This document shows, piece after piece, positions 1 to 8,501 of a stretch of 64,000 nt of DNA. The notes beneath the pieces were generated by a model. That model ran no database searches. It was not told the origin of the DNA and saw only the letters and a program-made list of their open reading frames with translations. Both the position numbers and the translations under genes were made by a program. Source of the DNA: Streptomyces sp. NBC_01454 (GTDB lineage Bacteria > Actinomycetota > Actinomycetes > Streptomycetales > Streptomycetaceae); the NCBI RefSeq assembly GCF_036227565.1, contig NZ_CP109460.1:4898001-4962000 (forward strand), in the 5' to 3' direction. Positions within the stretch are counted from its first letter, which is position 1, and each line of letters opens with the position of its first letter.

Positions 1-27
1 CATGAGGGCACTCTTTTCGGGGGTCCG

Positions 28-40
28 GGGGGCATCCCCC
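28..40. repeat. Short GC hairpin
   Basis: GGGGG at 28-32 and CCCCC at 36-40 flank a CAT loop at the very start of the window. It may be the tail of a terminator for whatever lies to the left. It has no T-run, so this is only a structural note. Confidence 0.3.
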
Positions 41-97
41 AGGAGACAGAGCGGTGTGCGCGAGCTGAACGCACAAAAAGCTACGCTCGGTCCTTGA

Positions 98-122
98 GAA
101 ACTGAACACTTATGTTCGTTTC
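98..122. promoter_or_regulatory. Inverted repeat in gal promoter region (putative operator)
   Basis: GAAAC (98-102) and GAACA (104-108) face TGTTC (113-117) and GTTTC (118-122), giving an almost perfect dyad in an AT-rich stretch about 130-155 bases upstream of galT. The gal operon of Streptomyces is known to be galactose-inducible and repressor-controlled. That this dyad is the repressor or RNA-polymerase site is inference. Confidence 0.4.
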
Positions 123-200
123 AGTTGTTGATTCGTGATCGGGATAGACGGTTTGTCGGGAATGTCCGTCCCGGCGGCCGACGTTGACGCTGCTGTTTAG

Positions 201-230
201 TTGTGCTTCATTGTGTTTGTTTGTGTTTGG
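201..230 (+). repeat. Three 10-bp direct repeats in galT leader
   Basis: TTGTGCTTCA (201), TTGTGTTTGT (211) and TTGTGTTTGG (221) follow each other without a gap, one per helical turn, ending 22 bases before the galT start. Such T/G-rich direct repeats stand out in this GC-rich background and could be a regulator-binding array or a leader element. The period and positions are directly visible; the role is inference. Confidence 0.5.
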
Positions 231-252
231 TCGGAGTGGCTGAGGAGCTCCC

Positions 253-1317
253 GTGAAGAAGACGACGACCCGGCTCGCGGACGGCCGGGAGCTCATCTAC
301 TACGACCTGCGCGACGACGCCGTACGCGACGAGCCGGACCCCCGCCCCCTCGACCCCGTCGCCACCGCCGCCGAGATCCGCCACGACCGCCTGCTCGGTG
401 ACCGGGTCGCCATCGCCTCGCACCGGCAGGCCCGCACCTACCACCCGCCGGCCGACGAGTGCCCGCTGTGCCCCTCCCGCGAGGGCCGGCACTCCGAGAT
501 CCCCGCCCCGGACTACGACGTCGCCGTCTTCGAGAACCGCTTCCCCTCGCTCGCCGGCGACCGCGGCCGCTGCGAGGTGGTCTGCTTCACCTCCGACCAC
601 GACGCCTCCTTCGCCGACCTCACCGACGCGCAGGCCGCCCTGGTCCTGGAGGCCTGGACCGACCGCACCGCCGAACTGTCCCAACTCCCGGGCGTGGAAC
701 AGGTCTTCTGCTTCGAGAACCGCGGCGCGGAGATCGGGGTGACCCTCGGCCATCCGCACGGCCAGATCTACGCCTATCCCTTCGTCACCCCGCGTACCGA
801 GCGCATGCTCAGCTCACTCGCGGAACACCGCACGGCCACCGGCGGGGGCAACCTCTTCGACGAGGTGATCGGGGAGGAGCTGGCCGACGGCCGCCGTATC
901 GTCCTGGACGGTGAGCACTGGGTGGCCTTCGTGCCCTACGCCGCCCACTGGCCCTACGAGGTGCACCTCTACCCCAAGCGGCGGGTCCCCGACCTGCTCG
1001 CCCTCGACGAAGAGGCGCGCACCGAATTCCCACAGGTTTACCTGGAAGTCTTGCGGCGGTTCGACCGGATCTTCGGCGAAGGGGACGGCCAGGGGGAGCG
1101 CACCGCCCGCACGCCGTACATCGCCGCCTGGCACCAGGCCCCGCTGCGCGCCGAGCACCGCGGCGATTTCGCACTCCACCTCGAGCTTTTCACCATTCGC
1201 CGCACTTCCGGCAAGCTGAAGTTTCTCGCGGGTTCCGAATCCGGCATGAACGTGTTCATCAATGACGTGCCGCCGGAGGCCGCGGCCGAGCGACTGCGAG
1301 AGGTAGCGAGCAAGTGA
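253..1317 (+). CDS. galT: Galactose-1-phosphate uridylyltransferase
   Basis: Exchanges the UDP group between UDP-glucose and galactose-1-phosphate in the Leloir pathway (cytoplasm). The protein has 354 residues, the usual length. The HIT-type active-site motif HPHGQ is at 167-171 (nucleophilic His169) and a zinc-type CPLC pair at Cys70/Cys73. The GTG start at 253 follows GAGGAGC (242-248). It is the first gene of galTEK and overlaps galE by the four-base GTGA junction, so the genes are translationally coupled. It is likely transcribed from the promoter region upstream with its dyad and direct repeats. Confidence 0.95.
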   Translation: MKKTTTRLADGRELIYYDLRDDAVRDEPDPRPLDPVATAAEIRHDRLLGDRVAIASHRQARTYHPPADECPLCPSREGRHSEIPAPDYDVAVFENRFPSLAGDRGRCEVVCFTSDHDASFADLTDAQAALVLEAWTDRTAELSQLPGVEQVFCFENRGAEIGVTLGHPHGQIYAYPFVTPRTERMLSSLAEHRTATGGGNLFDEVIGEELADGRRIVLDGEHWVAFVPYAAHWPYEVHLYPKRRVPDLLALDEEARTEFPQVYLEVLRRFDRIFGEGDGQGERTARTPYIAAWHQAPLRAEHRGDFALHLELFTIRRTSGKLKFLAGSESGMNVFINDVPPEAAAERLREVASK

Positions 1318-2288
1318 GCAAGAAGTACCTGGTCACGGGCGGTGCCGGATACGTCGGCAGCGTCGTCGCGGCGCATCTGATGCAGGCCGGCCACGAGGTC
1401 ACCGTGCTGGACGACCTGTCCACCGGCCACCGCGAGGGCATCCCCGCCGGAGCCCGCTTCGTCGAGGGCCGCATCCAGGACGCGGCGAAGTGGCTCGACC
1501 GCTCCTACGACGCGGTGCTGCACTTCGCCGCCTTCTCCCAGGTCGGCGAGTCCGTGGCCGACCCCGAGAAGTACTGGCGCAACAACGTCGGCGGCACCAT
1601 GGACCTGCTCGCCGCCATGCGCGACGCCGGGGTCCGCACCCTCGTCTTCTCCTCCACGGCGGCCACCTACGGCGAGCCGAAGTCCACCCCGCTCACCGAG
1701 TCCGCCGAGACCGCGCCCACCAGCCCCTACGGCGCCAGCAAGCTCGCCGTCGACCACATGATCAGCGGTGAGGCCGCCGCCCACGGCCTGGCGGCCGTCT
1801 CGCTGCGCTACTTCAACGTCGCCGGCGCCTACGGCAGCTGCGGCGAGCGCCACGACCCCGAGTCGCACCTCATCCCGCTCGTCCTCCAGGTCGCCCAGGG
1901 CAAGCGCGAGGCGATCTCCGTCTACGGCGAGGACTACCCCACCCCCGACGGCACCTGCGTACGCGACTACATCCACGTCGCCGACCTCGCCGAGGCCCAC
2001 CTCCTCGCCCTGGACGCCGCCCGTGCCGGAGAGCATCTGATCTGCAACCTCGGCAACGGCAACGGCTTCTCCGTCCGCGAGGTCATCGAGACCGTCCGCA
2101 AGGTCACCGGCCACCGGGTCCCGGAGATCGCCGCCCCGCGCCGCGCCGGCGACCCTGCCGTCCTGGTCGCCTCCGCGCAGAGGGCCGTCGACCGCCTCGG
2201 CTGGCGGCCCAGCCGCACCGACCTCGCCGGCATCGTCGCCGACGCCTGGCAGTTCGCGCAGCACCTCGAACGGACGAAGGAGTCCTGA
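1314..2288 (+). CDS. galE: UDP-glucose 4-epimerase
   Basis: NAD-dependent interconversion of UDP-galactose and UDP-glucose. The protein has 324 residues and an extended-SDR fold. The NAD-binding GGAGYVG is at 9-15, SST at 113-115, and the catalytic Tyr139-x3-Lys143 pair lies in the SPYGASK segment. The GTG start overlaps the galT stop, and the stop codon overlaps the galK start (TGATG), so the three genes form one operon. In S. lividans a second internal promoter before galE is known; I could not identify it here with confidence. Confidence 0.95.
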   Translation: MSKKYLVTGGAGYVGSVVAAHLMQAGHEVTVLDDLSTGHREGIPAGARFVEGRIQDAAKWLDRSYDAVLHFAAFSQVGESVADPEKYWRNNVGGTMDLLAAMRDAGVRTLVFSSTAATYGEPKSTPLTESAETAPTSPYGASKLAVDHMISGEAAAHGLAAVSLRYFNVAGAYGSCGERHDPESHLIPLVLQVAQGKREAISVYGEDYPTPDGTCVRDYIHVADLAEAHLLALDAARAGEHLICNLGNGNGFSVREVIETVRKVTGHRVPEIAAPRRAGDPAVLVASAQRAVDRLGWRPSRTDLAGIVADAWQFAQHLERTKES

Positions 2289-3532
2289 TGACCGCTCACG
2301 GAGCCGTCACCCCGGCCACCGGGCACGCACCCCGCGCCCGGCACACGGCGGAGCGGTTCGCCGCCGTGTACGGCACCGCGCCCACCGGCCTGTGGGCCGC
2401 GCCCGGCCGGGTCAACCTGATCGGTGAACACACCGATTACAACGACGGTTTCGTGATGCCGCTGGCCCTCCCGCACACCACGATCGCCGCCGCCTCGGCC
2501 CGCACCGACGGGGTGCTGCGGCTGCACTCCGGCGGCGCCGGCGGCGGCATCGTCGAACTGCGCACCGACGAGCTGCGCCCGGCGCCCGGACCGGCGTCCG
2601 AGGCGCTGGAGCGGAGCCGGGGCGGGGCGCAGCGCAGCGGGGGCTGGGCCGCGTATCCGGCGGGCGTGGTCTGGGCGATGCGGGAGGCCGGGCTGCCCGT
2701 CGGCGGTGCGGATCTGCACTTCGAGAGCACGGTGCCCACCGGAGCCGGACTCTCCTCCTCCGCCGCCCTGGAGGTCGCCACCGCGCTCGCGCTCAACGAT
2801 CTCCACGCGCTCGGGCAGCAGCCGCAGCAGCTGGCACAGCTCGCCCAGCGGGCCGAGAACGCCTTCGTCGGGGTGCCCTGCGGGATCATGGACCAGACCG
2901 CCGCGGCCTGCTGCACCGAGGGCCACGCCCTGTTCCTGGACACCCGCGATCTCACCCGGCGGCAGATCCCGTTCGACCTGGCGCACGAGGGGCTGCGGCT
3001 CCTCGTGGTGGACACCCGGGTGCAGCACGAGCTGGGGGACGGCGCGTACGCCGAGCGGCGCGCCGGCTGTGAGCGTGGCGCGCGGGCGCTCGGGGTGCGG
3101 GCCCTGCGCGAGGTGCCGTATGCGCATCTGCCCAAGGCCCTCGCCGAACTGTCCGGTGACCCCGGCGTCCAGGCCCTCGTCCGGCACATCGTCACCGAGA
3201 ACCACCGCGTCGAAGAGGTCGTCGCCCACCTCGACGCCGGCCGCCCCCGGGCCATCGGCCCCCTGCTGACGGCCGGTCACGCCTCGCTCCGCGACGACTT
3301 CGCGATCTCCTGCCGCGAATTGGATCTCGCCGTCGACACCGCCCTGGAGGCGGGCGCCCTCGGGGCCCGGATGACCGGCGGCGGCTTCGGCGGCTCGGCG
3401 ATCGTGCTGGTCGAGGAGGCGGACGCGACGGGCGTCGGCGCGGCCGTCACCGAGGCGTTCGCGGCGGCCGGCCACGCCGTGCCGCGGATCTTCGAGGCCG
3501 TCCCCAGCGCGGGGGCGCACCGCATCGCGTAG
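2288..3532 (+). CDS. galK: Galactokinase
   Basis: Phosphorylates alpha-D-galactose with ATP at C1, feeding galT. The protein has 414 residues and belongs to the GHMP kinase family. The galactokinase signature GRVNLIGEHTDYNDG is at 40-54, the GHMP ATP motif PTGAGLSSSAA at 150-160, a catalytic-region MDQ with Asp202, and the C-terminal GHMP motif MTGGGFGGS follows. The ATG start overlaps the galE stop. It is somewhat longer than E. coli GalK because of a Gly/Ala/Arg-rich insert near residues 98-120. It is the last gene of the operon. Confidence 0.94.
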   Translation: MTAHGAVTPATGHAPRARHTAERFAAVYGTAPTGLWAAPGRVNLIGEHTDYNDGFVMPLALPHTTIAAASARTDGVLRLHSGGAGGGIVELRTDELRPAPGPASEALERSRGGAQRSGGWAAYPAGVVWAMREAGLPVGGADLHFESTVPTGAGLSSSAALEVATALALNDLHALGQQPQQLAQLAQRAENAFVGVPCGIMDQTAAACCTEGHALFLDTRDLTRRQIPFDLAHEGLRLLVVDTRVQHELGDGAYAERRAGCERGARALGVRALREVPYAHLPKALAELSGDPGVQALVRHIVTENHRVEEVVAHLDAGRPRAIGPLLTAGHASLRDDFAISCRELDLAVDTALEAGALGARMTGGGFGGSAIVLVEEADATGVGAAVTEAFAAAGHAVPRIFEAVPSAGAHRIA

Positions 3533-3536
3533 GGCG

Positions 3537-3587
3537 TGCCCGGCGGCGTGCGGCCGTCCGACGGCGGCCGAACGGCCCGGCCGGGCA
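3537..3587 (+). terminator. Possible galTEK terminator
   Basis: TGCCCGGC (3537-3544) pairs with GCCGGGCA (3580-3587), enclosing a second GC-rich dyad. It begins five bases after the galK stop. It has no T-run, as is common for Streptomyces terminators. Confidence 0.4.
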
Positions 3588-3801
3588 AGCAGTTTCGTCA
3601 ATCACCTTCCCTCGCCGCACGCCGTCCGTACGCTGAGATCCTGCACCGGTGGGGGCCGGTGCCGATCAGGGGGCGAGACCGTTCGGGTACGACGCCCGGG
3701 GTGGGGTGGCAATTCGGCGCGGCGGCGGCCGTGCGGCTGAGGCGATCTTCAACCCGGGCGTCGTGCCCGCTATGGTCCGTTCACCGGGACAGGGGGTCTC
3801 T

Positions 3802-4569
3802 GTGCAACGCATCCGGGTTCTGGTGGTCGACGACCACCGCATCTTCGCCGAATCCCTGGCGGCCGCGCTCGCCGCGGAGCAGGACGTGGACGTCGCGGCC
3901 GCGGGCAGCGCCCCCGCGGCGCTGCGCAATCTGGACCGGGCGGCCACCGACGGCCGCCGCTTCGACGTGCTGCTCGCCGACGCCGACCTCACCGCGCCGC
4001 TGCTCGCGGTGCCGCCGCAGTCGCCGGCGCCGCTGCGCGAGAGCGTGCCGCGCGCCTGCCCGCGGGACGGCATCGCGCTGGTCTCCGGCCTGCGCACCAG
4101 CCATCCGTATCTGCGCACCGTCGTCCTCGCCGACCGCGACGACCCGCGCCGCGCGGCCGCCGCCCTGCAGGCCGGCGCCTCCGGCTGGGTCGCCAAGGAC
4201 TGTTCGCTCTCCCGGCTGCTGGCCGTGATCCGCGGCGTCCTGCGGGACGAAACGCATCTGCCGCCCGCGCTGCTGACCGGTGTGCTGCGGGAGCTGACGG
4301 CCGCCCGCAAGCACCGTTCGGAGAGCGAGCGGCTGGTGGAGTCGCTGACCCCGCGCGAGCGCGAGGTGCTGCGCTGCATGGTGGCGGGCCTGGGCCGCAA
4401 AGCGGTCGCCGAGCGACTGTTCCTCTCCCCGCACACGGTCCGGACCCATATGCAGAACGTGCTCGGCAAGCTCGGGGTGCACTCCACCCTCGCCGCGGTG
4501 GCACTGGCCCGCCGGGCCGGCGTCGGCCCGGTCGAGCTGGAGGCAGCGGCCTCGGTACCGGTGCCGTGA
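3802..4569 (+). CDS. Orphan LuxR/NarL-family response regulator
   Basis: 255 residues from the GTG at 3802, chosen because AGGGGG (3791-3796) sits at the right distance; an in-frame ATG at 3772 is the alternative. The N-terminal receiver domain has the acidic pair Asp10/Asp11, probable phospho-acceptor Asp60 (LLADAD) and Lys132. A proline-rich insert of about 25 residues follows Asp60, longer than the usual loop. The C-terminal GerE-type HTH spans about 181-243 (LTPREREVL, SPHTVRTHMQNVLGKL). No sensor kinase is adjacent, so the partner is unknown. Its closeness to galK does not prove a role in galactose control. Confidence 0.85.
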   Translation: MQRIRVLVVDDHRIFAESLAAALAAEQDVDVAAAGSAPAALRNLDRAATDGRRFDVLLADADLTAPLLAVPPQSPAPLRESVPRACPRDGIALVSGLRTSHPYLRTVVLADRDDPRRAAAALQAGASGWVAKDCSLSRLLAVIRGVLRDETHLPPALLTGVLRELTAARKHRSESERLVESLTPREREVLRCMVAGLGRKAVAERLFLSPHTVRTHMQNVLGKLGVHSTLAAVALARRAGVGPVELEAAASVPVP

Positions 4570-4633
4570 GCGGCCGGGCCCCGCGGGGACGCACCGGGGC
4601 GGCGTGCGCCCGACCCGGCGTTGCGGACCCGTT

Positions 4634-6703
4634 CTAGGCCCCGGTCAGAACGGCCACTCCCCGGGCGTCCAGCGTGATCCGGCCGACGGCCCCCGCCCGT
4701 GCCCCTGCTCCTGTCCCTGCTCCTGTCCCTGCCCCTGTCCCTGTCCCTGTCCCTGTCCCGTCCGTTCCGTCCGTTCCGTCCGCCGCCGCGAGTGCGTCGC
4801 GCATCGGTGCCGGCAGCTCGACCCCGACGGTCCGCGGCCCGTGGTTGAGCAGGAAGACATAGCGCCCGCCGGGGCCCTCGCGGACGGTGGCCTGGACACC
4901 CTCCGGCAGGTTCGGCAGTACGGGCGCCACGCCGGCCGCCGCGCGGACGTCGTCCAACAGGGCCCGCATCAGCGCCGCGTCGAGCCGAGTGCCGACGTAC
5001 CAGGCCGTGCCCTGCCCGTAGGCGTGCCGGGTCACCGCGGGCCGGCCGGCGAGGTCGCCGTCCGTGAAGCGGGCCAGCGTCTCGGCCCCCTCGAGAGTGA
5101 TGGCCTCCGACCACAGGTCCGCCCGCCCCGTGAAGGCGCCGTCCCCGATGGTCACCGACCGGCCCGCGTCCAGCGGCCAGAACTCCTCCACCCGCAGCCC
5201 CAGCAGCTCCCGCAGCGGCGCCGGATATCCGCCCGGATGCACCCGGTCGTACTCGTCGACGATCCCGGAGAAGAACGACACCAGCAGCCGCCCGCCGGCG
5301 CGCACATAGGCGGCCAGCCGCCGGGCGTCGGACGCGGTGAGGAGGTACAGGTTGGGCGCCACGACGAGCCGGTAGCCGGACAGCTCGCGCTGCGGCGGCA
5401 CCACATCGCAGGCCACCCCCGCCTCGAAGAGCGGCCGGTAGTGCTCCAGCGCGATACGGGAGTGGTCCAGCGCGGTCGACGGCTTGGAGTCCAGCTCCAG
5501 GGCCCACCAGCTGGGCCAGTCCGCCAGCAGCGCCACCTCGGCCCGTGACCGGGTCCCCGCGAGGTCCGGCAGGGACGCCAACTCACCGCCCAGCTGCGCC
5601 ACTTCACGGAAGATCCGGGTGTCGGTTCCGCCGTGCGGCAGCATCGCCGAGTGGAACTTCTCCGCCCCGCCCAGCGACTGCCGCCACTGGAAGTACAGCA
5701 CCGCGTCCGCCCCCTGGGCGACCGCCTGCCAGCTCCACAGCCGCATCGCGCCGGGCGGCTTGGGGCCGTTGCGGGGGCGCCAGTTGACCGCGCCCGGCGC
5801 CTGTTCCAGCAGCATCCAGGGCTGTCCGTCGCGCGCCGCGCGCATCAGGTCGAAGACATAGCCCGCCCGGATGTGGTCGTCGGGCACATACGGGTCCTGG
5901 TAGAAGTCCAGCGCCATGGTGTCCATGTGCGCCGCCCAGGCGAACGCGTCGACGGGCTTGTGCTGCGGCATCAGATTGGTGGTGACCGGCACCCCGGGTG
6001 TCACCCGCCGCAGTACCTCCTTCTCGGCCAGATAACAGGCGCGCAGCGCCTCGTCGCCGAAGCGCAGATAGTCCAGCTGCTGTGCGGGGTTGGGGAAGGT
6101 GGGGGCGGTGCGGGGCGGCAGCACCTCGTCGAAGTCGCCGTAGGCCTGCGACCAGAAGGCCGTGGACCAGGCGGCGTTGAGCGCGTCGATGCTCCCGTGG
6201 CGTTCGCGCAGCCAGCGCCGGAAGTCGTCGGCCGACACCTCGCAGTAGCACTGCCGGGTGTGGCACCCGTATTCGTTGCCGAGGTGCCACAGGGCGAGTG
6301 CCGGATGGCCGGCGTAGCGGGTGGCGAGCTGTTCGACGAGGCGTACGGCGTGGGCGCGGTAGACGGGGCTGGAGGGGCAGTAGTGCTGCCGGGCGCCGGG
6401 CCAGCGGCGCCGGCCGTCGGCGTCCTCGGGCAGGATCTCGGGGTGCGCGCGGGAGAGCCAGGGCGGTGGTGAGGCGGTCATGGTCGCCAGGCAGACGGCG
6501 ATCCCGGCGCCCGCCAGGCCGTCCATGACGCGGTCGAACCAGCCGAAGTCCCAGGCGCCGGGCCGGGGTTCGACCTTGGCCCAGGAGAAGATCCCGGCAG
6601 TGACCATGGTGACGTGGGCCGCCTTCATCAGCTTCAGGTCCTCGGCCCACACCTCCTCGGGCCACTGCTCGGGGTTGTAGTCGCCGCCGAAACGGATGCT
6701 CAT
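4634..6703 (-). CDS. GH42 beta-galactosidase
   Basis: Hydrolyses terminal beta-galactosides. The protein has 689 residues and no signal peptide, so it is likely cytoplasmic. The N-terminal TIM barrel begins GGDYNPEQWPEE. The acid/base Glu144 lies in LWHLGNEYG and the nucleophile Glu300 in MLLEQAPG. A Cys cluster at 147-154 (CHTRQCYC) suggests the family's zinc site. A trimerisation-type domain and a short C-terminal beta domain follow. The last part carries a low-complexity Gly-Thr/Gly-Ala run (about residues 642-670) encoded by tandem hexamers. The SDR gene lies 51 bases upstream on the same strand, so the two are probably co-transcribed. Galactose released could feed the nearby gal operon. 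Confidence 0.9.
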   Translation of the reverse strand: MSIRFGGDYNPEQWPEEVWAEDLKLMKAAHVTMVTAGIFSWAKVEPRPGAWDFGWFDRVMDGLAGAGIAVCLATMTASPPPWLSRAHPEILPEDADGRRRWPGARQHYCPSSPVYRAHAVRLVEQLATRYAGHPALALWHLGNEYGCHTRQCYCEVSADDFRRWLRERHGSIDALNAAWSTAFWSQAYGDFDEVLPPRTAPTFPNPAQQLDYLRFGDEALRACYLAEKEVLRRVTPGVPVTTNLMPQHKPVDAFAWAAHMDTMALDFYQDPYVPDDHIRAGYVFDLMRAARDGQPWMLLEQAPGAVNWRPRNGPKPPGAMRLWSWQAVAQGADAVLYFQWRQSLGGAEKFHSAMLPHGGTDTRIFREVAQLGGELASLPDLAGTRSRAEVALLADWPSWWALELDSKPSTALDHSRIALEHYRPLFEAGVACDVVPPQRELSGYRLVVAPNLYLLTASDARRLAAYVRAGGRLLVSFFSGIVDEYDRVHPGGYPAPLRELLGLRVEEFWPLDAGRSVTIGDGAFTGRADLWSEAITLEGAETLARFTDGDLAGRPAVTRHAYGQGTAWYVGTRLDAALMRALLDDVRAAAGVAPVLPNLPEGVQATVREGPGGRYVFLLNHGPRTVGVELPAPMRDALAAADGTDGTDGTGTGTGTGAGTGAGTGAGARAGAVGRITLDARGVAVLTGA
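4700..4783. repeat. Tandem hexamer and 9-mer repeats inside GH42 gene
   Basis: On the plus strand the block reads as imperfect CCTGTC/CCTGCT hexamers (about 4700-4758), passing into three copies of a GTCCGTTCC-like 9-mer (about 4757-4783). Both units are multiples of three, so changes in copy number keep the reading frame of the minus-strand gene and only alter the length of its Gly/Thr/Ala/Asp tail. Confidence 0.75.
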
Positions 6704-6754
6704 CGGACCTCCTGCGTCGAAGCTCGGGCGGGGCGCGCGGCCCCGCCGCCCGGT

Positions 6755-7549
6755 TCACGAAGAGTTCTTGTACACGCTCCAGCCGCCGTCGACGACGAGG
6801 CTCGCACCGGTGACGAAGGAAGCCTCGGGGGAGAGCAGAAAGGCGATGGCGGCGGCGACCTCCTCCGGCCGCCCCAGCCGCCGGGCCGCCGTCTGCGCGG
6901 CGCTGGCCTGCCGGTCCTCCTCGTCGATGCCGTCCCAGGCCGCCGTCAGGACGGGGCCCGGCAGCACGCAGTTGACCCGCATCCCGGGCCCGTACTCGAC
7001 GGCCAGCTGCCGCCCGAGCCCCGTCAGCCCGGCCTTGGCCGCGGCGTACGCGGGCCGTCCCGGGAGCCCGATCAGCGCATGGACGGACGAGGTCAGCACC
7101 ACCGCGCCGTCGTGTGCCCGCAGATCCTCCAGGGCGGCGCGCACGCCGAGGAACGAGCCGGTGAGATTGACCGCGAGCTGCCGGTCCCAGTCGGGGAGCG
7201 GGGTGTCGCCGACGGTCGCCACATACGGCAGAAAGGCATTGCTGACCAGCCCGTCCACCGGGCCGTAGCGCCGCCGGGCCGCCTCGACGGCCCGCCACCA
7301 GTCGTCCTCGACCGCCACATCGCAGTGCTCGTACGAGGCATGGCCGCCGGCCGCCCGGATGCGGCGGGCGGTGTGCTCGCCGCGGGCGTCGTCGATGTCC
7401 AGCAGGAGGACGCCGGCGCCCTCGGCCGCCAGCCGGTCGGCGGTGGCCGCCCCGATCCCGGTGGCGGCGCCGGTCACCAGGACCGTACGGCCCTCGAACC
7501 GCTTGCCGTACGGGCCGTTCGACGGAGGCGGTGCGTGCTGCTGGCTCAT
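6755..7549 (-). CDS. Short-chain dehydrogenase/reductase
   Basis: 264 residues from the ATG at 7549; a longer upstream reading (MHAPSRR) lacks family similarity. It is a classical SDR: TGAATGIG at 26-33 binds NAD(P), the NNAG motif is altered to SNAF (103-106), with Ser154/155, Tyr168 and Lys172 as catalytic residues. The C-terminal SFVTGASLVVDGGWSVY is typical. The substrate is unknown. Placed just before the beta-galactosidase, a sugar or sugar-alcohol dehydrogenase is plausible but unproven. Confidence 0.85.
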   Translation of the reverse strand: MSQQHAPPPSNGPYGKRFEGRTVLVTGAATGIGAATADRLAAEGAGVLLLDIDDARGEHTARRIRAAGGHASYEHCDVAVEDDWWRAVEAARRRYGPVDGLVSNAFLPYVATVGDTPLPDWDRQLAVNLTGSFLGVRAALEDLRAHDGAVVLTSSVHALIGLPGRPAYAAAKAGLTGLGRQLAVEYGPGMRVNCVLPGPVLTAAWDGIDEEDRQASAAQTAARRLGRPEEVAAAIAFLLSPEASFVTGASLVVDGGWSVYKNSS

Positions 7550-7637
7550 GGCGCGATCCAAGCCCACGAGCCGAGCGGCGGGCAAGGGGACGCGGCGCGA
7601 GGGGGCGTGCACGGAACCAGGGGGCGCGCACGAACTA

Positions 7638-7672
7638 CTGACACCTCGTCAAGTACGAGAGTGACATCCCGT
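7638..7672. promoter_or_regulatory. Dyad upstream of SDR-GH42 operon
   Basis: CTCGT (7645-7649) and ACGAG (7655-7659) form a perfect 5-bp inverted repeat inside a looser dyad with TGACA/GTGACAT arms, about 90 bases upstream of the SDR start. It is a possible operator for the minus-strand operon. The rest of 7550-7952 is GC-rich and I see no gene in it. Confidence 0.3.
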
Positions 7673-7918
7673 CGTGCGCCGGTGCCGGGCGGCCTCCGCG
7701 GAAGTCCGCCGGGCGGCTCCTCGGCCCGGGTGGCCGCGCCCGCCTGGCTGGCCGGGAGTAAGCGCCTCTCGCCCGTCGGCGAAAGAATCCGGCCACGTGG
7801 GGGAGGGGAGAGCCGGCCACAGGGGCCCGTTCCGGGCCTGGAACGAGCGCGGGACGGGCCGGGGATGGGCCGGGGAGGGGGGCGAGCATTCACCGGAACG
7901 GGGCCGGACGGACCGGGC

Positions 7919-7983
7919 GGCTACCAGGAACGTTGTCGAACGGACCGCTCGGCTACCCGGGAATGTTGTCGAACGGGCCGGTC
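7919..7983. repeat. Tandem duplication of MarR gene 3' end
   Basis: A unit beginning GGCTACC and containing GTTGTCGAACGG occurs at 7919-7950 and again at 7951-7983 (32 and 33 bases, a few mismatches). The second copy is the coding end of the MarR gene including its stop; the first is a ghost copy just beyond the stop. Confidence 0.65.
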
Positions 7984-8450
7984 AACCGCCGCAGCAGCCC
8001 GGCCAGTTCGCCGCGCTGGTCACGGGAGAGCTCGGCGAGGATGGCGCGCTCCTGGATCAGCAGTCCGGCCAGCGACCGGTCGGCCTTGTCGCGACCCGCC
8101 GCGGTCAGTCTGACCAGCACTCCGCGCCGGTCGCTGGGGTCGGGCAGCCGCTCGACCAGGTCCTTCTTGGCGAGCCGGTCGATGCGGTTGGTCATCGTCC
8201 CCGAGGTGACCAGGGTCTGCGTCAACAGTGCGCCGGGGGAGAGCTGATAGGGCGCCCCGGCGCGCCGCAGCGCGGTGAGCACATCGAATTCCCAGGGCTC
8301 CAGGCCGACCTCGGAAAAGGCGATACGGCGGGCCCGGTCGAGGTGTCTGGCCAGCCTGGAGACGCGACTGAGGACCTCAAGCGGTTCCACGTCGAGGTCC
8401 GGGCGCTCGCGGCGCCATGCTGCGACCAGTCGGTCGACCTCGTCCTCCAT
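7953..8450 (-). CDS. MarR-family transcriptional regulator
   Basis: 165 residues from the ATG at 8450 (MEDEVDRLVAAW); the reading frame continues upstream without homology. The winged-helix core includes LEPWEFDVLTALRRAG (helix 2), SPGALLTQTLVTSGTMTNRIDRLAKKDLV (recognition helix) and DRRGVLVRLTAAG (wing). It is divergent from the methyltransferase gene, with a near-palindrome between them, so it probably controls itself and that gene. The ligand is unknown. Confidence 0.9.
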   Translation of the reverse strand: MEDEVDRLVAAWRRERPDLDVEPLEVLSRVSRLARHLDRARRIAFSEVGLEPWEFDVLTALRRAGAPYQLSPGALLTQTLVTSGTMTNRIDRLAKKDLVERLPDPSDRRGVLVRLTAAGRDKADRSLAGLLIQERAILAELSRDQRGELAGLLRRLTGPFDNIPG

Positions 8451-8483
8451 GACGATCAGTGTAGAGGGTCTGTCGACATGAAG

Positions 8484-8501
8484 TCTCTTGACGTCGAGAT
8501 A
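8484..8501. promoter_or_regulatory. Putative MarR operator
   Basis: TCTCTTGACGTCGAGATA is an 18-bp near-palindrome (core CTTGACGTCGAG, 8487-8498) resembling the cTTGAtaTCaAG sites of Streptomyces MarR regulators. It lies 34 bases upstream of the MarR start and 113 bases before the divergent methyltransferase. Confidence 0.6.

Noticed and set aside
208..759. Long open frame antisense to galT
   Set aside because: Shadow of galT codon bias in GC-rich DNA; Gly/Val-rich without motifs.
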